The notes beneath the pieces were generated by a model. That model was not told where the DNA came from. It was given only the letters and a program-made list of their open reading frames with translations, and did not search any database. A program made the translations under genes and the position numbers. A DNA stretch of 14,744 bases, from NCBI GenBank assembly GCA_046728155.1, contig JBKPDY010000041.1:1-14744 (forward strand), written 5' to 3'. This DNA is from CAWDLX01 sp046728155. Its GTDB lineage: Bacteria; Actinomycetota; Actinomycetes; Mycobacteriales; Micromonosporaceae. Shown piece after piece: positions 7,930 through 14,744 of the stretch. Position 1 is the first letter of the stretch; the number at the start of each line of letters is the position of its first letter.

Positions 7930-9561
7930 ATGGACGCCATATTCACCGTGCCCGAACCGCACAATGAGCCGGTTCATACGTACGCCCCCGGCAGTGGGGA
8001 GCGGACCAGCCTCCAGCGGCGCGTCGTCGAGCTGGCCGCCGAGCGCGTAGAACTGACCATGACCATCGATGGTCGTCGCAGGATGGGCGGTGGGGACCCG
8101 ATCGATGTGGTCACGCCGCACCGGCATTCGCACGTGCTCGGCGTGACCCGCAATGCGACCAACGACGATGTCGCCGCAGCTGTGGCGGCCGCGAAAGCGG
8201 CCGCGCCGATGTGGCGAGCGTTGCCGTACGAGGACCGTGCAGCGATCTTCCTGCGTGCCGCGGAGTTGCTCTCCGGCCCGTGGCGGGACACGTTGAACGC
8301 TGCGACGATGCTGGGCCAGTCGAAGACCGTCCACCAAGCCGAGATCGACTCCGCCTGCGAGCTGATCGACTTCCTGCGCTTCAATGTCTACTTCGGACAG
8401 ACGTTGCTCAAGGAGCAGCCGCGATCCTCCCAAGGTGTGTGGAACCGGTTCGACCACCGCCCGCTCGAGGGCTTCGTCGTCGCGATCACCCCGTTCAACT
8501 TCACCGCCATCGCGGGCAACCTCCCTACCGCTCCGGCCCTGATGGGTAACACCGTGGTGTGGAAGCCCTCAGTGACCCAGCTGCTCGCGGCCCACCACAT
8601 GATGGCCATGCTGGAGCAGGCCGGACTGCCGCCCGGGGTCATCAACATGGTCACCGGCCACGGCACGCCGGTCAGCGAGGTCGCCCTCACGGATCCGGAA
8701 TTCGCCGGGCTGCACTTCACTGGGTCGACCGCGACCTTCCACAAGCTGTGGCGGACGGTGGCGTCCAATTTGGACAGCTATCGCTCGTATCCGCGCATCG
8801 TCGGTGAGACTGGCGGGAAGGACTTCGTCATCGGCCATGCCAGCGCGGACGTGGATGCACTCCTCACCGGCCTCGTCCGTGGCGCCTTCGAGTACCAGGG
8901 ACAGAAGTGCTCCGCGGCTTCGCGCGCGTACGTGCCACGCTCCATGTGGGACAGTGGCCTGCGCGACCGGCTGGCAGCGACGACGGAGTCGTTGTCGTAC
9001 GGTGATGTCGCCGACTTCGCCAACTTCGGCGGTGCCGTCATCGACCGTCGCGCCTTCGACAAACTCGCTGCGGCCTTGGACCGCATCAAGAACTCCGACG
9101 CCTGCACCGTGATCGCGGGTGGCACCACCGACGACTCGGAGGGATTCTTCGTACGGCCGACCGTCGTCGAGTGCACCGACCCGGCGCACGAGGTGTTCAC
9201 CACCGAGTATTTCGGTCCGATCCTGGGCGTGTACGTCTTCGACGACAGCCGGTACGAGGAGACCGTCCTGCAGGCGGAAGGCGCTTCCCCATACGCGCTC
9301 ACCGGTTCTGTATTCGCCACCGACCGGCGGGTGGTGGACTGGACCGCGCAGGCACTTCGGTACGCGGCCGGCAACTTCTACATCAACGACAAGCCCACGG
9401 GCGCGGTAGTGGGCCAGCAACCGTTCGGCGGCGCCCGGGCCAGCGGAACCAACGACAAGGCCGGCTCCTGGCACAACCTGATCCGGTGGACCTCGCCGAG
9501 GTCCATCAAGGAGACCTTCGTCCCCCCGACCGACCACACCTACCCGCACATGGCTGAATGA
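7930..9561 (+). CDS. pruA: L-glutamate gamma-semialdehyde dehydrogenase (1-pyrroline-5-carboxylate dehydrogenase)
   Basis: This NAD-dependent aldehyde dehydrogenase oxidises L-glutamate gamma-semialdehyde, the hydrolysis product of 1-pyrroline-5-carboxylate, to glutamate. It is the second step of proline breakdown. The 543-aa length and overall pattern fit the stand-alone P5CDH family: the Rossmann region TPFNFTAIAGNLPTAPALMGN with VVWKPS, the HFTGSTATF segment, the catalytic Glu (E293 in GETGGKD), the nucleophilic Cys (C327 in YQGQKCSAASRAY), and the C-terminal EYFGPILGVYVF and NDKPTGAVVGQQPFGG motifs. ATG 7930 was chosen because AGGAG (7919-7923) lies 6 nt upstream; a TTG at 7924 would start just after that site. 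No proline dehydrogenase gene is adjacent, so putA-type partners must lie elsewhere. All key residues are intact. Confidence 0.95.
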   Translation: MDAIFTVPEPHNEPVHTYAPGSGERTSLQRRVVELAAERVELTMTIDGRRRMGGGDPIDVVTPHRHSHVLGVTRNATNDDVAAAVAAAKAAAPMWRALPYEDRAAIFLRAAELLSGPWRDTLNAATMLGQSKTVHQAEIDSACELIDFLRFNVYFGQTLLKEQPRSSQGVWNRFDHRPLEGFVVAITPFNFTAIAGNLPTAPALMGNTVVWKPSVTQLLAAHHMMAMLEQAGLPPGVINMVTGHGTPVSEVALTDPEFAGLHFTGSTATFHKLWRTVASNLDSYRSYPRIVGETGGKDFVIGHASADVDALLTGLVRGAFEYQGQKCSAASRAYVPRSMWDSGLRDRLAATTESLSYGDVADFANFGGAVIDRRAFDKLAAALDRIKNSDACTVIAGGTTDDSEGFFVRPTVVECTDPAHEVFTTEYFGPILGVYVFDDSRYEETVLQAEGASPYALTGSVFATDRRVVDWTAQALRYAAGNFYINDKPTGAVVGQQPFGGARASGTNDKAGSWHNLIRWTSPRSIKETFVPPTDHTYPHMAE

Positions 9562-9809
9562 ACGCAGCACGGCGGCTGGGGAATCCTGGATCCTTGTAGC
9601 GACTCGACCTGACCCAATCGCCACCTCATCTACAGTGGACAGTCGGCCGTTCGGCTGTTACTCTGCAGTTTCCCGCGCGCCACGCCATGCCGCGGAGGCT
9701 TTCGCCGGAATCGCCGTATTTGCCGGGATGACCGAAGTGTCGCCACCGGGCGCTACCGTCGTACCGACACGGCCGGACCAACCCACACCCCTGGAGGGCA
9801 GGAGTAGCA
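9562..9809. promoter_or_regulatory. Intergenic region pruA-helicase: weak hairpin and candidate promoter
   Basis: A short hairpin (ACAGTCG, loop GCCGTT, CGGCTGT; 9639-9658, one G-U pair) could end pruA transcription, although no U-tract follows. Further on, TGACCG (9728-9733), a 19-nt spacer and TACCGT form a plausible but loosely spaced -35/-10 pair for the helicase gene. No coding signal is seen in these 248 bp. Confidence 0.3.
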
Positions 9810-12800
9810 ATGACGTCGACCCGGGCAAGGGACCGAGAGCTGATCGCCACCACCAGCAGTCTCGTCGAGTTCCTGCGTGACATCGCGCTGGCCCGACGGC
9901 GGCGGATCGTGGACGTGGGCCAGTACGAGAGCGTGCTGTGGCTCGACGACCTGCCGGCCGAGGTGGTCGTAGACGCGGAGGCTGGACCGGGCGAGATCCT
10001 CTTCGCCGTCCCGCGGATCAGGGCCGAGGCGCCGCCGGAGCCGCCAGCCGCGTTGACGAACTGGCTCGACCGCGCGGCTCTGGCCGACTCGTCGAACCCC
10101 TCGCCGGTTCTGCGGGATCGCGGCCCGGCCTGGGTCGTGGTCGACCAGCCCGATGGCACAAGAGGGATGACCGCCCAGGTTCTCCCGCTCGATGAGGCGC
10201 CGGACGTGGGACGGGCATTCGAGGCGTGGCTTCCGCTGTGGAACGCGTGGGCGGCTCGGGACCGGAAGGCGGCGCCCTTCCGGCGGTGGTATTCCGCGCT
10301 GGCCAGCGCCGCACATCTGACCACACAGCAGGAGGATCAGTACGAGCTTGTCCTCGGCACGGGATTGCTGGCGTGGCGTACGGCCGCGGGCACCGACGTG
10401 CGCAATCACATCTTCGTGACCCGCCTGCTCGCCATCGTGGACGGGGAGAGCGACGAGGTGCGGGTCATCGTCGACCCCGAGGCGCACACACGGGTTCAGG
10501 ACCGCGAACTGCTCGACGGTGAGCCTGGCTACGACGCTTTCCGGGTCGAGAACGTGCACGACCAGATCCGCGACGGCGCGGTGAGCGCGCCGCTCGTCGA
10601 CTGTGAACCGCTGGCCATGGCCTGGGCGCAGCGGGCCCTCGACGTCGAGACCCCTTTCATTGTCGCGAATGCCCCGATGCCCGTGGTCCGGGCGAGTGCC
10701 GAGATGCGCCTGGCTCCGGCGGTCGTCGTGCGGCGGCGTGAACGCGCGAGTCTGATCGGGTACTACGACGCGATGCTCCGCGCGCTGCACGGGCCGGCGG
10801 CACAGGCGCCGCTGGGTCTGGCCCAGCTCGTGGTCGCGATGGAGGCGGGCGAACGGCTCGCCTGGCTGGCGGAAGAGGGTGCCGCCTCTGGAGAGCTGCT
10901 CGGCTCCGATCCGCTCTTTCCCTTGCCGGCCAACCCGGAGCAGCTGAGGATCATGGAACGGCTACGGGTCAACAACGGCGTGGTGGTCCAGGGACCGCCC
11001 GGCACGGGCAAGACCCACACCATCGCGAACCTCGTCTCGGCACTGCTGGCGCAGGGGCAAAGGGTCCTGGTGACGAGTCAGAAGGCGCAGGCATTGCGGG
11101 TGCTGCGCGACATGCTCCCCGCCGAGGTGGCGAAGCTCTGCGTGTCCGTGACCGATCTCGAACGTAGCGGATCGGCTGAACTGGAGCGCAGCGTCAAGGC
11201 GATGTCGAACCGCCATTCGGGCTTCGACGCGGTCGCCCACGACGAGGGGGTGACCCGCTCGGTCCAGCGACGGCTCGAGCTCATGTCCAAGGTGGACAGT
11301 CTCACCGACCAGGTGCGTGCGTTGCGGGAGTCCGAGACGTACGTGCACGACGATGTGGCGCCGGGCTACTCCGGCACCCTGGCCGAGATCGCGCGACGCC
11401 TGCGGGCGGGCGCGGCGCGCTTCGGATGGATGCCGTTCCCGACGCCGACCGGTTCGGTCGACACCCCGCTCACCGCGGCGGAGGCGGGCGAGCTCGTCCG
11501 CCTCCTGGAGGAGGGCACGCCCGAGCGCGCCGCGCGGGTACATCAAGCACAGGTCGACATAGCGGTGTACCCCAGCGGCGCCGACGTCCGCACGATGATC
11601 GCGGCTGAGCAGTCTGCCCTGGACGCCGCGGCCCGCGGTTCGACCGAGGTCTCCCGCCAGCTCGACGGCTGCGACGCGACCGTGCTTCGCGGACTCCAGG
11701 AGCAGGTCGACGTGGCCAGGCACCTCGCCGCCCAGCTGGGACTCGAGACGGACGTGACGAAGTGGCCGCCGTCCGACTGGGCGGTGACCGCCATCACCGA
11801 TGCTCTCGCCCAACGCAACACGACACTGTGGACGCAGCTCGAGGCGAGCCGAAGCCAGGTCGAGGCGGCCGAGCGGGCGGTCAGGACACTCGGCTTCCGC
11901 CAGGTACTCATCGGCGACGCCCCCGGGTCGGCCACCACCCGGCTTGAAACGGTGCGGCCACTTCGCGACCACCTCGACGAGGGTGGCAAGCTGCGTACCG
12001 GTGTGTTCAAGTCGGCCGAGCAACGTCGCGCCGAGCCGGTGCTCGATGTCTCTACTGTGGACGGTGTTTCCATCACAACGGCCGAGCAGGTCTCGCTCGT
12101 GGCCGCGGCCCTCGAGGCGCAGGCCTGCGTGGAGACAATCAGCCGCGGGTGGGCGATGCTCGGTGTCACCGTGGCCGGCTCGCCGAGCGAGCCGGTCCAG
12201 CAGTCGATCGCCCGGGTCGTCGACGCCTACCGCCGGCTGGGTCTGGTCCGCGACCTGCTCGCAGCGATCGCAGAGATCCGCCGCACCCTCACCGCCGTCC
12301 GCTCGTACCTGCCGCTCGGCGACCTCGAGGGCTGGCAGAATCTCGTCGACGCGCTCGATGCGGCGCGACTGCGGGTCGACGCGGAGGAAGCCACCGGCAT
12401 CCTCACCGCTACCGCCGAGCGGCTCCGTATCGATGCGGGCGGGCCGTATGCGCCGCCCGAACTCGGCCGCGCGGCGGCCGCCGTCCTCGCCCGGGACGCC
12501 GACGCGTACGCGTCGGCTCTCGTCGATCTCGCCGAGGCCGGTCGGGAACTGGCCGAGCAGCTCGCCTGTGACGAACTGCTGGAGCGGGTCCGGGTGGCGC
12601 ATCCGGGTCTGGCCGCGTTGATGGAGGACTCCGCCGGCGATGACACCTGGCCGGCGCGACTCTCCGATTGGGACGGTGCCTGGGCCTGGGGGAGGGCCAA
12701 CACGTACTTCGTCCACCAGCGCCAGCCGGGGCGTGAGCAGCAACTTGAGGCGGAGCTCTCGGACACGATCGCCCGGCTGCGGCAGGAGACCGCTCAGCTC

Positions 12801-14390
12801 GCCGCCCTGCAGGCGTGGGGCCACTGTCTGCGCCGGATGACCGCATCGCAGGCACAGGCCTTGCAGGCCTACGAGCAGCACATGCGGGCGGTCGGGAAGG
12901 GCACCGGCCGGTATGCCGGTCGGTTCCGCGGACTGGCGCGGGAAGCGATGGGCCAGGCGCGTGATGCCGTCCCGGCGTGGATCATGCCGTTGGATGTCGT
13001 GCTCGAGACACTGGCGCCGGTGCGGGACTCGTTCGACGTCGTCATTGTCGACGAGGCGAGCCAGGCGAGTCTGGAAGACCTGTTCCTGCTCTGGCTGGCG
13101 CCGCGGGTGATCGTGGTCGGCGATGACAAGCAGTGCGCGCCATCGCAGGTACGCCTGGGAGAGCTGGAGCCCATCTTCGCCAAGCTCTCGTCGTACCTGC
13201 CCGAGCTGCCGCCGTACCTGCGCGACGCGTACACGCCCAAGTCGAGCCTGTTCGACCTGCTGCGGACCAGGTTCGGTGCCGTGATCCCGCTGCGCGAGCA
13301 CTTCCGCTGCATGCCCGAGATCATTGAGTATTCGTCCCGGCAGTTCTACGCCGACGAGCCGCTCGTGCCGCTACGCCAGTTCGGTGGTGACCGGCTGCCC
13401 CCGTTGCGTGCCGTACGGGTGCAGGGGGCCACGACGGAAGGGAGCTCGACGCGGCTGCGCAATCCGGTGGAGGCCGAGGCGATCGTGTCGCAGATCGAGC
13501 GGTGCGCGGGCGATCCGGCGTACCAGGGCCGGACGTTCGGCGTGGTCGTACTGCAGGGAACCGGCCAGGTGCAGCTGATCCACCAGATGCTGCTCGAACG
13601 GATCGAGCCGAAGGAGTGGCAACGGCGGCGGCTGCGGGTCGGTACGCCACCGGACTTCCAGGGCGACGAGCGCGATGTCGTCTTCATCTCGCTCGTGATC
13701 GCCGAGAAGAGGGCCGCGGTCACCGGAACCGAGTGGCAGCGGCGCTACAACGTCGCCGCCTCGCGGGCAAAGGATCAGCTGTGGCTCTACCACTGCATCG
13801 GTCCGGAATCTCTGACCGTGACCGACCTGCGCGCCTCGCTACTGTCCTATGTGCTCAATCCGCCACCGGCGCTCGCGGACACACTGCCCGATGATGTGTC
13901 TGCGGACGAACCGCACCCGCAGTTCAAGGCGCTCTTCGACCAGCGGGTCTTCCTGCGGATACGAGAGCGGGGGTTCCACGTGACCCCCGGCGTCGAGGTG
14001 AACGGGCGGCGCATCGACCTCGTCGTAACCGGTGCGCGGGGCCGCCTCGCGGTCGGCTGCGACGGCCAGGAGTGGCCCGGAAGCGAGGCCCAGCGTGAGG
14101 CGGACCTCGACCGCGAGCGGGAGTTGAAGCGGGCCGGCTGGCGATTCTGGCGGGTACGCGAGAGCGAGTTCGGGTACGACCCCGACGCAGCCCTGGCGAC
14201 GCTATGGGAAACCATGGACCGACTCGACATCCGCCCGTACGATCCGGCCGAGTTGGCCGAGTCGGTCTCCACCGCGAGCATCTGGAGGCCAACGCAGTTA
14301 TCCACAGTGGAGGGTCTGGACGGGCTCAACGGTGACTCACCGGAGGAGCTCGACGACGTCCACCTCGGCCGAGGAAACACCGCGCGATAG
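9810..14390 (+). CDS. Superfamily 1 (Upf1-like) helicase fused to a C-terminal restriction-endonuclease-like domain
   Basis: The 1526-aa protein has a roughly 370-residue N-terminal region of unknown function. An SF1 helicase core follows: Q-motif glutamine Q378, Walker A GPPGTGKT at 395-402, Walker B DEAS at 1081-1084, motif III GDDKQ at 1104-1108, REHFR near 1162, FQGDERDVV near 1283 and NVAASRAKDQLWLY near 1314. About 640 residues, largely helical and partly coiled-coil-like, are inserted between motifs I and II, as in Upf1-type proteins with AAA_11/AAA_12 halves. From about 1380 a REase_MTES_1575/Vsr-like nuclease fold follows (VEVNGRRIDLVV...GCDGQEW...DLDRERELKRAGWRFWRVRESEF), with D1403 and D1418 as candidate metal ligands. 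The fusion suggests a DNA or RNA processing or phage-defence enzyme, but the neighbours are metabolic. ATG 9810 has GGAGGGCAGGAG 5 nt upstream. The gene is intact. Confidence 0.9.
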   Translation: MTSTRARDRELIATTSSLVEFLRDIALARRRRIVDVGQYESVLWLDDLPAEVVVDAEAGPGEILFAVPRIRAEAPPEPPAALTNWLDRAALADSSNPSPVLRDRGPAWVVVDQPDGTRGMTAQVLPLDEAPDVGRAFEAWLPLWNAWAARDRKAAPFRRWYSALASAAHLTTQQEDQYELVLGTGLLAWRTAAGTDVRNHIFVTRLLAIVDGESDEVRVIVDPEAHTRVQDRELLDGEPGYDAFRVENVHDQIRDGAVSAPLVDCEPLAMAWAQRALDVETPFIVANAPMPVVRASAEMRLAPAVVVRRRERASLIGYYDAMLRALHGPAAQAPLGLAQLVVAMEAGERLAWLAEEGAASGELLGSDPLFPLPANPEQLRIMERLRVNNGVVVQGPPGTGKTHTIANLVSALLAQGQRVLVTSQKAQALRVLRDMLPAEVAKLCVSVTDLERSGSAELERSVKAMSNRHSGFDAVAHDEGVTRSVQRRLELMSKVDSLTDQVRALRESETYVHDDVAPGYSGTLAEIARRLRAGAARFGWMPFPTPTGSVDTPLTAAEAGELVRLLEEGTPERAARVHQAQVDIAVYPSGADVRTMIAAEQSALDAAARGSTEVSRQLDGCDATVLRGLQEQVDVARHLAAQLGLETDVTKWPPSDWAVTAITDALAQRNTTLWTQLEASRSQVEAAERAVRTLGFRQVLIGDAPGSATTRLETVRPLRDHLDEGGKLRTGVFKSAEQRRAEPVLDVSTVDGVSITTAEQVSLVAAALEAQACVETISRGWAMLGVTVAGSPSEPVQQSIARVVDAYRRLGLVRDLLAAIAEIRRTLTAVRSYLPLGDLEGWQNLVDALDAARLRVDAEEATGILTATAERLRIDAGGPYAPPELGRAAAAVLARDADAYASALVDLAEAGRELAEQLACDELLERVRVAHPGLAALMEDSAGDDTWPARLSDWDGAWAWGRANTYFVHQRQPGREQQLEAELSDTIARLRQETAQLAALQAWGHCLRRMTASQAQALQAYEQHMRAVGKGTGRYAGRFRGLAREAMGQARDAVPAWIMPLDVVLETLAPVRDSFDVVIVDEASQASLEDLFLLWLAPRVIVVGDDKQCAPSQVRLGELEPIFAKLSSYLPELPPYLRDAYTPKSSLFDLLRTRFGAVIPLREHFRCMPEIIEYSSRQFYADEPLVPLRQFGGDRLPPLRAVRVQGATTEGSSTRLRNPVEAEAIVSQIERCAGDPAYQGRTFGVVVLQGTGQVQLIHQMLLERIEPKEWQRRRLRVGTPPDFQGDERDVVFISLVIAEKRAAVTGTEWQRRYNVAASRAKDQLWLYHCIGPESLTVTDLRASLLSYVLNPPPALADTLPDDVSADEPHPQFKALFDQRVFLRIRERGFHVTPGVEVNGRRIDLVVTGARGRLAVGCDGQEWPGSEAQREADLDRERELKRAGWRFWRVRESEFGYDPDAALATLWETMDRLDIRPYDPAELAESVSTASIWRPTQLSTVEGLDGLNGDSPEELDDVHLGRGNTAR
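14298..14306 (+). promoter_or_regulatory. Consensus DnaA-box 9-mer TTATCCACA inside the helicase gene
   Basis: A second exact TTATCCACA lies in the poorly conserved C-terminal tail of the helicase gene, about 90 bp before its stop. It may be chance; the tail shows no strong protein constraint that would exclude a regulatory role. Confidence 0.3.
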
Positions 14391-14402
14391 CGTGAGGACG
14401 TG

Positions 14403-14619
14403 ACCGAGCCGACAGCGAGTGAGCATCGCAGGGCCGTCAGGCCTTTCCCGGGCCCCCGCGGAGACGCGGAGCGAAGCGGAGCGTCTTCGCGGGGTGGAAG
14501 GTGCGGAGCGAGCGCGGAGGCGAGGCGACCTTACCGAGCCGACAGCGAGCCAGCATCGCAGGGCCGTCATGCGTCTCCTGGGATGGCAGCGGCGGAGAGC
14601 GGGGAGGCGAGGCGACATG
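14403..14619 (+). repeat. Tandem intergenic repeat, two copies, leading into the kynA start
   Basis: Copy 1 begins at 14403 and copy 2 at 14533. Their first 37 nt agree at 35 positions, opening with ACCGAGCCGACAGCGAG and ending AGCATCGCAGGGCCGTCA, with the only differences at TG versus CC in the middle. Both copies end in a shared block containing GGAGGCGAGGCGAC (to 14529 and 14616). Copy 1 is about 42 nt longer because of a hairpin (14454-14494). Each unit boundary resembles a start-codon context: GACGTGACCGAG before copy 1, GACCTTACCGAG before copy 2 and GACATGACCGAC at kynA. The arrangement recalls mycobacterial MIRU elements, which also abut start codons, but the sequence differs. Confidence 0.75.
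14454..14494 (+). terminator. 41-nt strong hairpin within repeat copy 1
   Basis: CCCCGCGGAGACGC (14454-14467) pairs with GCGTCTTCGCGGGG (14481-14494). That gives 14 consecutive pairs, one of them G-U, around a 13-nt loop GGAGCGAAGCGGA. It lies 64 nt after the helicase stop and could end that transcript, although there is no U-tract. Because copy 2 of the surrounding repeat lacks it, it may instead be an inserted palindromic element. Confidence 0.55.
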
Positions 14620-14744
14620 ACCGACGACACATCGTTCGGTGAACAGGGTGGCCTGCTGACGTACGGCACATACCTGCGGGTCCCTGAGCTGCTGGCCCAA
14701 CAGGTGCCCGAGTCGGACCCACCCGCGCACGACGAGCTGCTGTT
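14617..14744 (+). CDS. kynA: Tryptophan 2,3-dioxygenase, 5' end
   Basis: Only the first 42 codons are in the window. The segment LLTYGTYLRVPELLAQQVPESDPPAHDELL matches the conserved N-terminus of bacterial tryptophan 2,3-dioxygenase. This heme enzyme opens the indole ring of L-tryptophan to N-formylkynurenine, the first step of the kynurenine pathway; the histidine in this segment (PPAHDELL) lies in the conserved substrate-pocket region of the family. ATG 14617 has GGGGAGG (14601-14607) 9 nt upstream. That ribosome-binding site lies within the terminal block of the upstream tandem repeat, so the repeat forms the translation-initiation region. Heme-binding and catalytic residues further on are not visible. 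Confidence 0.9.
   Translation, partial: MTDDTSFGEQGGLLTYGTYLRVPELLAQQVPESDPPAHDELL

Noticed and set aside
10962..13301. A 779-codon open frame antisense to the helicase gene
   Set aside because: It covers the helicase motifs on the other strand, has shadow-type composition (Arg/Gly/His/Leu/Val) and no recognisable domain.
14400..14642. An 80-codon frame starting at GTG 14400
   Set aside because: It is composed of the tandem repeat and the hairpin, is rich in Arg/Ala/Ser/Gly, and overlaps the kynA start; more likely a by-product of the repeat.

Overview
The window is high-GC bacterial DNA with strong Shine-Dalgarno sites, frequent GTG starts and long antisense open frames. Its gene content is actinobacterial: a SecA with a C-terminal SEC-C zinc motif, an Rv3235-family protein, a small excisionase-type HTH protein and a DUF6912-type protein. 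Together these point to an actinomycete, perhaps Micromonosporales or a nearby order. That placement is inference; no rRNA or marker search was possible.

Layout. (1) 1-745, minus: a GNAT acetyltransferase running off the left edge, with one complete GNAT domain and the start of a second. (2) 949-4038, plus: secA, with an unusually long Gly/Ala-rich linker before the zinc motif. (3) 4088-4725, minus: a VapC-type PIN toxin and an AbrB-type antitoxin that overlap by 4 nt, behind a clear palindromic operator. (4) 4726-5074: non-coding, with a nested hairpin and a consensus DnaA 9-mer. (5) 5075-6181, minus: an Rv3235-family gene and a 75-aa HTH gene, diverging from a DUF6912-type gene (6285-6788, plus). 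Three copies of a 10-bp-periodic tandem motif lie upstream of the two minus-strand genes. (6) 6803-7729, minus: a multi-pass membrane protein of unknown function. (7) 7930-9561, plus: pruA, L-glutamate gamma-semialdehyde dehydrogenase. (8) 9810-14390, plus: a 1526-aa superfamily 1 helicase fused to a C-terminal restriction-endonuclease-like domain. (9) 14391-14616: a tandem intergenic repeat, one copy of which carries a 41-nt hairpin the other lacks. It leads directly into (10) the 5' end of kynA, tryptophan 2,3-dioxygenase (14617 to the right edge).

How the parts fit. Most genes are chromosomal housekeeping functions (protein export, proline and tryptophan catabolism). The accessory features are the toxin-antitoxin pair between secA and the Rv3235/HTH/DUF6912 group, the helicase-nuclease fusion between two catabolic genes, and the intergenic repeat before kynA. 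The most original signals are: the GCAAACGAAR tandem sites, which could be the operators of the neighbouring HTH protein; the helicase-nuclease fusion, whose nuclease motif looks altered; and the hairpin-interrupted tandem repeat that appears to copy a translation-start context. I saw no tRNA, rRNA, CRISPR array or insertion sequence.
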